Source: Gammaproteobacteria bacterium (GTDB taxonomy: Bacteria; Pseudomonadota; Gammaproteobacteria; Legionellales; Legionellaceae). Taken from it: a DNA stretch of 44,352 bases. Position 1 is the first letter of the stretch, and every line of letters begins with the position of its first letter. A program made the position numbers and the translations under genes. This document shows, piece after piece, positions 10,041 to 19,636 of the stretch. The stretch lies in assembly GCA_026399205.1 (NCBI GenBank), contig JAPLRL010000006.1:1-44352 (forward strand), written 5' to 3'. Under the pieces are notes generated by a model. It made no database searches and had not been told where the DNA came from. It was given only the letters and a program-made list of their open reading frames with translations.

Positions 10041-10063
10041 CCGAATATGTCGCGCATATTCGG
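10041..10063. promoter_or_regulatory. perfect 9-bp inverted repeat upstream of the AAA_14 ATPase
   Basis: CCGAATATG and CATATTCGG flank the five bases TCGCG, ending 26 bases before the preferred start at 10015. Outer GGAC/GTCC pairs at 10027 and 10070 allow a longer imperfect stem. It could be an operator or a leader hairpin. No -35/-10 pair was found beside it. Confidence 0.4.
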
Positions 10064-10113
10064 AGTGCTGTCCGAGTTATTAAAGCATAGGTATATGATC
10101 TATGCAAGAACTC

Positions 10114-10146
10114 CGGATCCCGCGGACAAGCCGTGGGACGTCGAAG
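10114..10146. repeat. GGATCCCGCGGACAAG-type palindromic repeat, intergenic copy
   Basis: The core CCCGCGGACAAGCCGTGGG is an imperfect palindrome followed by ACGTCGAAG. Near-identical copies lie in frame inside glycosyltransferase genes at 11116-11172 and 24436-24464. Confidence 0.8.
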
Positions 10147-10170
10147 CGGTAGTTTAGTGCCAGCGACAAA

Positions 10171-11382
10171 CTACAACTCATTTAAAAACGCATCCACTTT
10201 ACTAAAATGCTCCGCCCAAGTCGGAGCCTTAAACCCTTCCATGCGTAACAGTTGTTCCTTTCTGCTCGTACTTTTTGGCTCAGTATAGGCCCGAATCAAT
10301 TCACCCCACCGTTTGCCATCTAAAGGATGTACATAATCGGGAATATCCCCTGCTATCTCTCTAAATACGGGTAAATCACTGGCAATAACAGGAACATTCA
10401 ATGTTAACGCTTCTGCTAAAGGCAAACCATAGCCTTCTATCAATGAAGGAAACAGTAAAGCCTGTGCATGATGTAGGTAGGTGGTTAACTCACTATCTGA
10501 ACAATCAGAGCGTTCGATCACAAGCCCTTTCAACAAGGGACTGTAGTCAAGTAAATTAGTCACGTGCTCACATTTCCAACCGCGTTGTCCGATGATAATA
10601 AGTTTGGGTGCTTTTTCACCTAGCTGCGTTGCCAAATCACGCCAAATTTGTAATAACAAAGCGTGGTTTTTGCGTGGCTCGATTGTGCCTAATATCACAA
10701 AATAGGGCTCACTTATCAAACGCTCTCCCGGTAAATGCAAGCTCATTGCAGATGCTAATGGGGCAATCGTAGTGGGAGGCAGGCGTTGATTCGATTGACT
10801 GGCGTAATGCATCAGCTCACTCGCAGTTGCTGTTGAGATGCAAATTGTGGCACTAGCCAAGTCAAGCATGCGATCTGTGCGCATTGTATGCCTGCTTTTA
10901 GCGATATCGACGCAATATTCAGGATGCGTCATTGGAATTAAATCATATACAATGAAAACTGGCCTCACTTTTAGTGCAGTGAGTAGGCTAGAATACCAGG
11001 GCTTGTCTAATCCATCAAAACTGGGATTTAATAAAAGTCCGCCCACTGGTTTTTTTAGAAATAAGTGGGTTAAAAAACTACGCCATAGTGCTAGCCGCAC
11101 AACAAATTTAGAACCATCCCTAGATCCCGCGGACAAGCCGCGGGACGTCGTGGGGCGAGATGCCCCGGTTTCTCCTTGTAGTATCGCTGTAAACAATTGG
11201 TCTGATTGCGCCCGAGTAAACACACGGTTTTTATATAACGCCAAAGCATGATGTCGATAATGAGCTATATAAGCCAATCCCACTCTACGTACACCCGTGG
11301 GGCGCCGATTTAATAGAAAGTTACGCACGATGTGTGTGACATCTATGATGATTTTTTGATGGAAATGTGGGGTATTTGACAT
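10171..11382 (-). CDS. GT4-family glycosyltransferase (paralogue B) carrying an in-frame repeat
   Basis: 403 residues, ATG at 11382 with GGAATAAG upstream. Closely related to the 6363-7556 protein over its length: IIDVTHIVRNFLLNRRPTG at 12-30, DLIPMTHPEYC, VILGTIEPRKNH, IIGQRGWKCE and a LIEGYGLPLAEAL donor motif, with the two EX7E glutamates kept. Residues about 71-89 (ETGASRPTTSRGLSAGSRD) have no counterpart in the paralogue and are translated from a GC-rich palindromic repeat at 11116-11172. The insertion is in a loop-like position between helices of the N-terminal domain and leaves the frame open, so activity may persist. Divergent from the PKS gene. Confidence 0.88.
   Translation of the reverse strand: MSNTPHFHQKIIIDVTHIVRNFLLNRRPTGVRRVGLAYIAHYRHHALALYKNRVFTRAQSDQLFTAILQGETGASRPTTSRGLSAGSRDGSKFVVRLALWRSFLTHLFLKKPVGGLLLNPSFDGLDKPWYSSLLTALKVRPVFIVYDLIPMTHPEYCVDIAKSRHTMRTDRMLDLASATICISTATASELMHYASQSNQRLPPTTIAPLASAMSLHLPGERLISEPYFVILGTIEPRKNHALLLQIWRDLATQLGEKAPKLIIIGQRGWKCEHVTNLLDYSPLLKGLVIERSDCSDSELTTYLHHAQALLFPSLIEGYGLPLAEALTLNVPVIASDLPVFREIAGDIPDYVHPLDGKRWGELIRAYTEPKSTSRKEQLLRMEGFKAPTWAEHFSKVDAFLNEL
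11116..11172. repeat. palindromic repeat inserted in frame in glycosyltransferase B
   Basis: GATCCCGCGGACAAGCCG is followed by CGGGACGTCGTGGGGCGAG and a short complement. It matches the intergenic copy at 10114 and the coding copy at 24436. It encodes SRGLSAGS on the gene strand. Confidence 0.85.
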
Positions 11383-11465
11383 ATCTTATTCCATGGTTCG
11401 CTCAAGATCATAAAGTCTATCTCAATTTGATGCAACAGGCCCAAATCTAAACCCCAAAAAAGACA

Positions 11466-11495
11466 TTGCATCTTTTTCTCTTGTTCCTGTAAAAT
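11466..11495 (+). promoter_or_regulatory. candidate sigma-70 promoter of the PKS operon
   Basis: TTGCAT at 11466-11471 and TAAAAT at 11490-11495 are separated by 18 bases, about 95 bases before the PKS start. It is the best pair in the 207-base divergent region. No operator is evident. Confidence 0.4.
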
Positions 11496-11589
11496 GCACA
11501 GCACTATTAGGAAAATAAAATTCACGAAAACGCACTCTGTTTTTTATTAACATAAAAACTGAAGAGTTGAAAATGGAGTTTTAAAACAT

Positions 11590-14500
11590 ATGTCTCGATC
11601 CATTAAAAGACCGGAAATCTATATTGTTGGTTATTCACTACGTCTTCCAGAGTCTAACTCCCCTTTCGAGCTCCATGAGAATTTATTACAAAAAAAGAAT
11701 ATGGTCACCAGCGACAGTCGCCGTTGGCCCGTAGAATACCAAGAAACCCCCCCTTATTTTGGAAAAATTAAACAATCATTAGATCAGTTTGATGGATTGT
11801 TTTTTGGCATCCCTGGAAAACAAGCAGAGAAACTTGATCCGCAGTTGCGTTTATTATTGGAAACCTCATATGAAGCATTAGTCGATGCGGCCATTTCATC
11901 GGATGAAATTAAAGGCTCATCGATGGGGGTTTATACGGGATCTTGTACAAATGATGCCTATCAAATCGCGATGAAAAACATGCATGCGCTTACCGGTTAC
12001 GAACTAACAGGCGCGTCTCAAAGCATGTTCGCAAATCGTTTATCTTATTTTTACGATATACATGGTCCCTCTTTTAACGTTGACACCGCCTGTGCCAGTT
12101 CGTTAACTGCCTTGCATTATGCGATACGGGATTTACAACATGGCGTATGTGATGCGGCTTTTGTATGTGGAAGCACCATTCTACTGAATCCCAACGTGAC
12201 CACTTTATATCAAAAACTACAGTTGTTATCACCAGACGGATTCTGCAAAACATTTGATCAAAGCGCAAATGGATTTACACGAGCAGAAGGCGTCATTTCG
12301 GTTTTATTAACATCCAATCCAGACTACATTCGTTATACACCTTATGCTAAAATTGTAGCCTCTAGTATGAATACCTGTGGATATAATCCAATCGGCATTG
12401 CTTTTCCCAACCATGAAAGACAAGCTGAACTTTACGATGATATTCTTAAAAAAACACATACTGCTCCATCTGAAATTAATTATATTGAATGTCACGGTAC
12501 CGGCACAATCGCAGGAGACCAAGAAGAGCTACTTGGCATTAAAAAAATATTTGGTGATTGCCCTACACTAAAACTTGGTGCATTGAAATCTAATATAGGG
12601 CATACCGAAGGCGCCTCTGGTCTTGCCGGGTTAACCAAAGTTTTACTCAGTTACGAAACACGAACACTTTACCCGCAACTTCACTTACACAACAAAATTT
12701 CTACTACAGGCAATCTAAGCCTCGTTACAGAAACCGAACCGTTTGATAAACCGGGAAAAGTATTCATCAATTCATTTGGATTTGGCGGTGTCAATGTTTG
12801 TATCTGTGTTGACACAGTGACCGCACCTAAAATCAGCGCTCCCTTAGAACCAAAATGGCACGAGCTCTATTTTATTCAGTCTCGCACCAAAGAAGGCCTT
12901 TATGAATTAAAGCGAGAATTAGAGAAATCACCCCAGCAATTACCCATTTTCAAAAAAATAACCTATCCCTGGAGAGAAGTGGTAGGACTACCGGATGATC
13001 CTCAATTAAATGCAATAGAAAAACGTCCGCTTTATTTTGCATTCTCCGGAAATGGTTCTCAATGGAAAGGGATGGGGCTTAAGCTCCTCCAATCTTCAGC
13101 ACTTTTTAAAGAAACTCTGTATCAATGCGATCCTCAAGTGATAGAGCTATTATTGCATGGTTGGGAAGGACCTTTGCAAGAAATGATGCTTTTGACTGCC
13201 CTGCAGGTTGCTTTAGTAGAGTTATTAAAGTCACTCGGCATACAAGCCGATGGATATCTTGGTCACAGTGCCGGTGAGCTTGCAGCCAGCTATGCCAGCG
13301 GTGCAACGACCTTACAAGAAACCATGTTAATCGCTCATGCGCGTGGATTAGCTGCAGAAGCTATACCTGCCGGATTAATGATTTCTGTTGGGCTCGGACA
13401 ACAAGAAGTTTTACCTTACCTTGAACACACAGATAAAGTATGTATAGCCTGCATTAATAGCCCAAGAAATGTAACGCTATCTGGTGATACAAAACAAATC
13501 ACTGGTATTTTTCAGCGTCTTTCACAAGAAGGCATATTTGTACGCGAAATAGATACGCATGAACGCCCCTATCATTCGGATCTCATTGATAAGCAGAAAA
13601 CAGCGTCTTATATGAAAAAAGCTTATCAACGGACGGTTAAGCGTAATCCAACCTGGATATCTGCGATTAAAGACTACGCGCCACATGATTTCTCCGGTGA
13701 TTATCACGTTGAAAGCATGACGCGCCCTGTCGACTTTTTAGGTGCCATGCTCCAAGTGCCTGAAAATGCAGTTGTACTTGAAGTGGGACCACACAGTATT
13801 TTGCGCTCACTCATTCGAGACTGCGCACCTTCAGTTCAATATGTTTCATTGATGACAAGGGATCTCAATGATTTCGACACCTTTAAATCAGGAATCGGTC
13901 GTCTTTGGAAATTAGGTATAGACATCACAACTTTCACCGACCTTGTTCGCCCACCTTTGCTCGTCAGGGCTAAACAAACCGCATGGAATAGAGATCATGC
14001 GCCTGTTTCTAAACTCGATTTTAAGGCGAGAGAATACAAGCACACCTATGTTTTGAATTTACAAGAACATGACGCTTACTTATTAGGTCACACCATTGAT
14101 AATAAACCTATTTTTCCAGCAATGGGCTATGTTTATTTTTTCTGGCAGAGTTACCTAAAAAATCACTCAAACTGCAAAACAGTGACCGTAGATAACTTTA
14201 AGATCCTACGTAGTCTACCCTTGATAGGTGACCAAATTACCATCGAAGTGATTTCAACCACCAATGATGCGTATCAGTTTGTATTTGGTGGAGAATTAAT
14301 TGCAGAAGCTCAATTAGGTCAGAAAGACAATCCGAATCCAGTGGCTAAGATGCCCAATCTCCCCTCTGAAAACTGCATTCCACAAAAGACCTTTTATTCT
14401 CTTTGTGCAAATGAAGGCTTTGTATATTTTAATGATTTTCAAGTTATTCAAAATGGATATGTCTCTGATAATAACGGCTACTTTTATGCCAACATTAACT

Positions 14501-17500
14501 TTAATCATTGGATCAGTTTTTTAGACGGTTTACTCCAAGTGAGTATATTGAATAAACAAGCAGATGGGATGTACTTACCAACAGCGATTCGGCATATAGA
14601 ACTTTCAGAAAACAAATCCAGTGAAGTGATTTATAACAAAAATGCAAACGTAATACAGTGTGGTGAGATTGTTATCAAAGGGCTTGAGGTTAGCCCATTC
14701 AATAAGAAAAAAACGCCAGAGCTTATTCTTTTTCAAAAAGAAGATTATTTTTTCTTGGGACAAAATCTTCTTTCCAGCAATAAATCAGAATGCGCTAATC
14801 ACCTTTTAGCCTATGCCATTTCAAAATTTAAAGCAGCGCAAGATCAATTTATAGAACCACATCATCAAAAAATGATAGAGATACTTCAAAATTTTGAAAC
14901 TCAAGAGAACGACTTACGAAACATCTGTCCCGATCACAATACAATCATGCATAAATTAATCGATGATGTTTATGCGCGATTAGATACATTAATTCAATCA
15001 CCCTTATCATGCATTACCAATAGTCCTTTTTATTCTCAGTTGGATGATGACAACCCTCTCACTGACACCGAATATTTAAATAAAATGCTCAGTGTCATAA
15101 GACAAAACGCACACTCACACACTATCAATTTACTTGAAATTGGATCAGGTTCGGGTGGGTTTTTAAAACAAGCAGGCACTTCACTAACGGCATACGATAC
15201 GATCGTCTGTACAGATGTTGCTGACAACCAATTCATTCATAATCAAATAACAGAAGGGTTAGCGATTCAACACCATCGCTTTAACCTGAATCAAGACATT
15301 TCCAATGATATAAAACAATGTATCAACAAGGCTGATCTTATTGTTGGTTCAAATTCTTTTCATACAAGTCAACATCTTCAAAAAAGTTTAGATGAATTCT
15401 TTACCTTAATGAAACCAGGTGCTTTTATGTTTCTCGAGGAGTTCACTTCTCCATTGTATTTAGCGCTTTTTGGCCTTTGTAGGGAAATATGGAACTTTGA
15501 GGATCAACGAGCATTTGGACCTTGGACGTCTCTTCATCACTGGAAGTCTTTGTTTAAAACGTCTGGCTTTGAGTTGATTAGTTATTTAACAAGTGAACAT
15601 GAGGTACAAAGTTCCTTTTTAGTTCGAAAGCCTCTGCTCCAAAATTACAACATACTTACAGCACCCACTCAGCGTTATGATGATAGCTGGGCAAACCCCA
15701 TCAAAGAAGCCCTCGAGCCTAGCATCTTATATGAAAAAAAAGCGAGCGGTGCAGCCGGATTTGCAAGAACCTTACATAAAGAGGGTAAACCTGTTTTAAG
15801 TTTTTGTGCGCCCCGGCTAGATGACTTTTGGGACGAATTAAAAGCTTATGGTTTGGTTACAAATGTGGTAACTGACAACAAATTAGCAACGCTCTGTTAT
15901 TCATCACAGTCTCTCACCAACGCCTCAGCTACTGATTTTTATCATGTCGAGTTTAATGAACCAGGACTTTTAGACACCTTTAAGTTTGTTAAAAGCAGGA
16001 AAAGAACCGGCGCGCTATGTAAGGTCGACTTTGCTGCACTTAACTTTCGGGATGTGATGTTGGCCAGTGGTAAAATAAATAAAGAAAGTTTAATCGGTTT
16101 TTCTAGGCACGGCTCAGGGATTGGCATAGAGTTTTCAGGACATCATAAAAATCAACGTATAATGGGTATTGGTCTTGATACCATTGCGAATTATTTGCAC
16201 ACTCCATTTTTTTGGGACGTTCCAGACGACATGGATTTAATGGCAGCAGCCAGTATTCCTGTTGCCTACCTAACCGTTTATTATTCATTTTTTGAACGTG
16301 CCAACATCAAACCGCAGCATAAAGTTCTGATTCATGCCGGTGCTGGGGCTGTTGGCCAAGCGGCTATTCGTGTTGCACTCGATGTAGGCTGCGAGGTTTT
16401 CACAACATGCCATCAGAGTAAACGAGAGGCCTTAAAACTGCTATTTCCACAGTTAGATGATGCACATATTGCTGACTCTCGATCAACTCAGTTTGAACAG
16501 CAAATCATGGAACAAACGCAAGGTCTAGGTGTCGATATTTTATTAAACTCTCTTGCAGACGATAAACTGCAGGCAAGTATTCATTGTTTGGCTCAGCATG
16601 GGACCTTTATAGAGATCGGCAAATACGATTTAATGCAAAATACACCCATTGGCTTAAAACCATTTTTATACAACATTACGTTTTGTGGTATTGATGTGGA
16701 TCAAATATTTACTAATACAGCAGTCATGGAGAGGATATCTACTAAACTATTAGACGGCTTACACCGAAAAGTGGTGCAACCTACAGACTGTAGCGTCTTT
16801 AAATGGGATAAAATTCCAGACGCCCTTCGCTATTTAGGGAGTGGAAAACACATTGGTAAGGTGCTTATCGACATGCGAGATGCTGTACCAGAAATCATAG
16901 AAAATCGTTTTTATACGCAAGGTGCTCATCTTATTGTAGGTGGTCTAGGCGGCATTGGGATGGCCATGGCCGAATGGTTAGCTGAACGTGGTGCGGAACA
17001 TCTCATCTTATCAAGTCGTACTGGGATCTGCCGTGGTGAGCAAAAATTATTTATGCAGCGGATGAAGGCTAAATATCCATCGCTTACGGTTGAAATCACA
17101 ACGGTTGATTTTACGAACGCGAAAACCACGAAGACTTTTTTTGACACGTGCACGCCATTAACAGGTATTTATAATTTAGCATTGGTACTGAATGACACTC
17201 TATTTGAAAATATGACCCAAGAAAAATGGGAAGGAACAGTCAGTTCAAAGGCTCAATTAACACAGCACTTGGATAAATACACGAGACATCATCCCCTGAA
17301 GCACTTTGTTTGTTTCTCCTCAATTGCTACTCAGGGTAACCCAGGTCAATCGAACTATGCGTTTGCAAACAACTTTATGGAAAGTATTTGTTATGATAGA
17401 CATAAAAAAGGGTTGCCTGGCATGGCCATACAATGGGGTGCAATTGGTAACGTTGGGTTTGTAGCAAATCAAGATGAGTCTGTGCTGAAGATCTTAAAAA

Positions 17501-17970
17501 GTTTTTGTTCATTGCAATCCATCTCTTCTTGTTTAGAATATCTGCAAGCTTGTCTATTAACCAATAACGTTGTCAATGTGGTCCATCGATACCCTGAAAA
17601 TGAACAAAAAAACGCCGTAGTTGAAGACGGTGATTTTATTACCAAGATTAGTCAGGTGTTAAAAATTGATTTATATAGTCTGCCTGATACCACTACGCTG
17701 TTTGAATTAGGTGTGGATTCATTGCAGGCGGCTGAAATTCAGGCGCAGCTTTCTAGTTTTAATCAGAACTTGATTTCTATTATGGAGCTTGGGAAATTGA
17801 CGATTGGTGAGCTTAAGGCGATGTTGAATGCGGTCGAATCGGAGGATCAAGTGAACTCTGAAGAGATTTCTCCTGAAGGTCAAACTTCAGCTGAGTTAGA
17901 AGAATCGCTTCAGTTAAAAGCACTTCTGGTGCAACATGGCGAAGAGAATTTAATAGAGGAACTGCTGTAA
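11590..17970 (+). CDS. single-module highly reducing type I polyketide/fatty acid synthase (KS-AT-DH-MT-ER-KR-ACP)
   Basis: 2126 residues, GGAG 11 bases before ATG. KS 8-410 with Cys168 (DTACASS), His302 (ECHGTGT), His338 (NIGHTEG). AT ~480-790 with Ser560 (GHSAGE) and His662. DH ~825-1040 with His834 (GHTIDNKPIFP, Asn in place of the usual Gly) and Asp979 (FLDGLLQ). C-methyltransferase ~1120-1350 with intact EIGSGSGG at 1183-1190. ER ~1450-1765 with HAGAGAVGQ at 1582-1590. KR ~1775-1980 with GGLGGIG (1784-1790), Ser1910/1911 and Tyr1923. ACP ~2012-2080 with phosphopantetheine Ser2044 (GVDSL). An acidic 45-residue tail follows. There is no thioesterase, so release must be by another enzyme; the oxoamine synthase next door fits. 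All catalytic residues are present, so an iterative enzyme making a saturated, possibly alpha-methylated chain is expected. Same general kind as RkpA (rhizobia) and WcbR (Burkholderia). Confidence 0.95.
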   Translation: MSRSIKRPEIYIVGYSLRLPESNSPFELHENLLQKKNMVTSDSRRWPVEYQETPPYFGKIKQSLDQFDGLFFGIPGKQAEKLDPQLRLLLETSYEALVDAAISSDEIKGSSMGVYTGSCTNDAYQIAMKNMHALTGYELTGASQSMFANRLSYFYDIHGPSFNVDTACASSLTALHYAIRDLQHGVCDAAFVCGSTILLNPNVTTLYQKLQLLSPDGFCKTFDQSANGFTRAEGVISVLLTSNPDYIRYTPYAKIVASSMNTCGYNPIGIAFPNHERQAELYDDILKKTHTAPSEINYIECHGTGTIAGDQEELLGIKKIFGDCPTLKLGALKSNIGHTEGASGLAGLTKVLLSYETRTLYPQLHLHNKISTTGNLSLVTETEPFDKPGKVFINSFGFGGVNVCICVDTVTAPKISAPLEPKWHELYFIQSRTKEGLYELKRELEKSPQQLPIFKKITYPWREVVGLPDDPQLNAIEKRPLYFAFSGNGSQWKGMGLKLLQSSALFKETLYQCDPQVIELLLHGWEGPLQEMMLLTALQVALVELLKSLGIQADGYLGHSAGELAASYASGATTLQETMLIAHARGLAAEAIPAGLMISVGLGQQEVLPYLEHTDKVCIACINSPRNVTLSGDTKQITGIFQRLSQEGIFVREIDTHERPYHSDLIDKQKTASYMKKAYQRTVKRNPTWISAIKDYAPHDFSGDYHVESMTRPVDFLGAMLQVPENAVVLEVGPHSILRSLIRDCAPSVQYVSLMTRDLNDFDTFKSGIGRLWKLGIDITTFTDLVRPPLLVRAKQTAWNRDHAPVSKLDFKAREYKHTYVLNLQEHDAYLLGHTIDNKPIFPAMGYVYFFWQSYLKNHSNCKTVTVDNFKILRSLPLIGDQITIEVISTTNDAYQFVFGGELIAEAQLGQKDNPNPVAKMPNLPSENCIPQKTFYSLCANEGFVYFNDFQVIQNGYVSDNNGYFYANINFNHWISFLDGLLQVSILNKQADGMYLPTAIRHIELSENKSSEVIYNKNANVIQCGEIVIKGLEVSPFNKKKTPELILFQKEDYFFLGQNLLSSNKSECANHLLAYAISKFKAAQDQFIEPHHQKMIEILQNFETQENDLRNICPDHNTIMHKLIDDVYARLDTLIQSPLSCITNSPFYSQLDDDNPLTDTEYLNKMLSVIRQNAHSHTINLLEIGSGSGGFLKQAGTSLTAYDTIVCTDVADNQFIHNQITEGLAIQHHRFNLNQDISNDIKQCINKADLIVGSNSFHTSQHLQKSLDEFFTLMKPGAFMFLEEFTSPLYLALFGLCREIWNFEDQRAFGPWTSLHHWKSLFKTSGFELISYLTSEHEVQSSFLVRKPLLQNYNILTAPTQRYDDSWANPIKEALEPSILYEKKASGAAGFARTLHKEGKPVLSFCAPRLDDFWDELKAYGLVTNVVTDNKLATLCYSSQSLTNASATDFYHVEFNEPGLLDTFKFVKSRKRTGALCKVDFAALNFRDVMLASGKINKESLIGFSRHGSGIGIEFSGHHKNQRIMGIGLDTIANYLHTPFFWDVPDDMDLMAAASIPVAYLTVYYSFFERANIKPQHKVLIHAGAGAVGQAAIRVALDVGCEVFTTCHQSKREALKLLFPQLDDAHIADSRSTQFEQQIMEQTQGLGVDILLNSLADDKLQASIHCLAQHGTFIEIGKYDLMQNTPIGLKPFLYNITFCGIDVDQIFTNTAVMERISTKLLDGLHRKVVQPTDCSVFKWDKIPDALRYLGSGKHIGKVLIDMRDAVPEIIENRFYTQGAHLIVGGLGGIGMAMAEWLAERGAEHLILSSRTGICRGEQKLFMQRMKAKYPSLTVEITTVDFTNAKTTKTFFDTCTPLTGIYNLALVLNDTLFENMTQEKWEGTVSSKAQLTQHLDKYTRHHPLKHFVCFSSIATQGNPGQSNYAFANNFMESICYDRHKKGLPGMAIQWGAIGNVGFVANQDESVLKILKSFCSLQSISSCLEYLQACLLTNNVVNVVHRYPENEQKNAVVEDGDFITKISQVLKIDLYSLPDTTTLFELGVDSLQAAEIQAQLSSFNQNLISIMELGKLTIGELKAMLNAVESEDQVNSEEISPEGQTSAELEESLQLKALLVQHGEENLIEELL

Positions 17971-18021
17971 ACTCTGCAACCCCAACATGGTGCAGACAAT
18001 CCACGATACGTCGGCATTAAT

Positions 18022-18176
18022 GTAGGGTGGACAAAGGAGCCCTGCTTTGAGTTTCCAGATTACTGAATGCCTTCGGGCGACGTGCCCACCACCGCTCCGA
18101 GCCACCGGTGGGCACGTCGCCTGAAAGTTTATCCTGGCCGGCAGGTTCTTAGCTAGGCACCGAAGCCCACCCTACG
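18022..18176. repeat. 155-bp inverted-repeat element, copy 1 (GTAGGGTGG ends)
   Basis: Begins GTAGGGTGGACAAAGGAGCC and ends CCCACCCTAC, with internal complementary blocks GGCGACGTGCCCACC / GGTGGGCACGTCGCC. Related copies at 20449-20603 and 29080-29235 share ends, length and inner blocks. It lies between the PKS and oxoamine synthase genes and should form a long hairpin in the transcript. Confidence 0.92.
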
Positions 18177-18214
18177 TTTTTATATACGTTTTTTTAAAAA
18201 AGGAATAAACAACC

Positions 18215-19483
18215 TTGAAAATACTAAAACCAGAAGCCGTCATGGCCGCTTTAAATCAATGGAACCTTCGCAATAAACAAAATACGGTCACATCATCCGC
18301 CCCCGCTTCCTGCTCATTCGAAACTTACCCCAATTATAAAAACATACAAATGATGAAAACCATCGGTAAACAATTAAACATTCAAGACCCTTTTTTCAGA
18401 GTACACGATGGCCTAGCCTCTGCAACTTCCTCACTTCAAGGTGAAGAGTGCATTAACTTCTCAAGCTATAATTATCTCAATTTAAGCGGTGATCCGCGTG
18501 TTTCAAACGCCGCTATTAACGCTATTCAGCATTACGGCACCTCAGTCTCCGCCAGTCGATTGGTTTCCGGTGAACGACCGCTTCATCAACAACTAGAGCA
18601 GGCATTAGCGGCATTGCATGGCGTAGACAGCGCCCTAATTTTTGTCAGTGGCCATGCCACCAATGTGACTACCATTGGGTATTTATTTGGCCCCAAAGAC
18701 TGTGTTATTCATGACGACCTCATTCATAACAGCACCATTGAAGGTATTAAATTATCCGGCGCAACCAAACTCTCTTTCCCCCATAATGATTGGAATACCT
18801 TAGATAAAATACTTGAAAAAAGACGTCAGCAATTTGAGCGAGTGTTAATTGTCATAGAGGGTCACTACTCTATGGATGGGGATTATCCAGATTTACCGCA
18901 ATTCATCGAAGTAAAAAATCGCCATGAAGCATTACTGATGGTTGATGAAGCCCATTCTATTGGCGTCCTTGGAAAAACTGGGCGGGGTATTAGTGAGCTT
19001 TATGGAACCAATCCTAAAGATGTTGATATTTGGATGGGGACACTGAGCAAAGCCTTAGCGAGTTGCGGAGGTTATATTGCAGGCTGTCATGCTTTAATTG
19101 AAAATTTAAGGTACACTGCGCCTGGATTTTTGTATAGCGTTGGCATGGCGCCACCTCTAGCTGCAGCAGCTTTTACTGCATTAGAAATCATGCTCAGTGA
19201 ACCCGAGCGCGTTTCACAACTTCATGAGCGTTCAACTCAATTTTTGACGGAAGCAAAAAAAGCAGGATACGCTGTCGGATTAAGTCAAGGCCTGGGTATT
19301 ATTCCTATCCTTTGCGGGAGTTCACGTAAAGCAATCGAGTTATCCAATCGGCTATATCAAAAGAAAATCAATGTACAACCGATTATTTACCCAGCAGTGC
19401 CTGAGAATCAGGCGAGGTTACGGTTTTTTATTAATAGCACGCATACGCCTGAGCAAATTTCATATACGATCGATGAGCTATAA
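18215..19483 (+). CDS. alpha-oxoamine synthase (serine palmitoyltransferase / BioF-like, PLP)
   Basis: 422 residues. TTG start at 18215 has AGGA ten bases upstream; the next in-frame ATG (18241) has no clear site. PLP fold type I: NFSSYNYLNLSGDPR substrate entrance (81-95), VSGHATN near 144-150, DEAHS with Asp244 and His247, and Schiff-base Lys279 in GTLSKA. These enzymes condense an acyl thioester with an amino acid, with decarboxylation, to give a 2-amino-3-ketone. Family members include BioF, Kbl, serine palmitoyltransferase, CqsA/LqsA and RkpG. Directly after a thioesterase-less PKS and before an SDR, the likely substrate is the PKS acyl-ACP, as in fumonisin-type release. No biotin genes are nearby, arguing against BioF. 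The amino acid used is unknown. Confidence 0.9.
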   Translation: MKILKPEAVMAALNQWNLRNKQNTVTSSAPASCSFETYPNYKNIQMMKTIGKQLNIQDPFFRVHDGLASATSSLQGEECINFSSYNYLNLSGDPRVSNAAINAIQHYGTSVSASRLVSGERPLHQQLEQALAALHGVDSALIFVSGHATNVTTIGYLFGPKDCVIHDDLIHNSTIEGIKLSGATKLSFPHNDWNTLDKILEKRRQQFERVLIVIEGHYSMDGDYPDLPQFIEVKNRHEALLMVDEAHSIGVLGKTGRGISELYGTNPKDVDIWMGTLSKALASCGGYIAGCHALIENLRYTAPGFLYSVGMAPPLAAAAFTALEIMLSEPERVSQLHERSTQFLTEAKKAGYAVGLSQGLGIIPILCGSSRKAIELSNRLYQKKINVQPIIYPAVPENQARLRFFINSTHTPEQISYTIDEL

Positions 19484-19636
19484 AGTGTGCTTCCAATAAG
19501 CTTGCTTAACTTCAGCAATTGATATTCGCTATATTGCCCCCAACACATAAGTATCGCGAATGACAAAAAACGCTTGATAGCGGATGACCATCTATAGTAA
19601 TTTAGTGTTTTTGTAAATAATGAGCACTGGATTATA

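Noticed and set aside
11747-11753. C7 tract in the PKS gene as a phase-variation site
   Set aside because: Seven C's encode Thr-Pro-Pro in a conserved position and similar short tracts occur by chance in other genes here (for example near 31225 and 39945); weaker case than the C8/A8 cluster at 5363.
18215-19483. Oxoamine synthase read as BioF (biotin) or as CqsA/LqsA (quorum-sensing signal synthase)
   Set aside because: No bio genes or lqs/cqs sensor genes are near, and it is bracketed by a PKS lacking a thioesterase and an SDR. The alternatives are not excluded by sequence alone.
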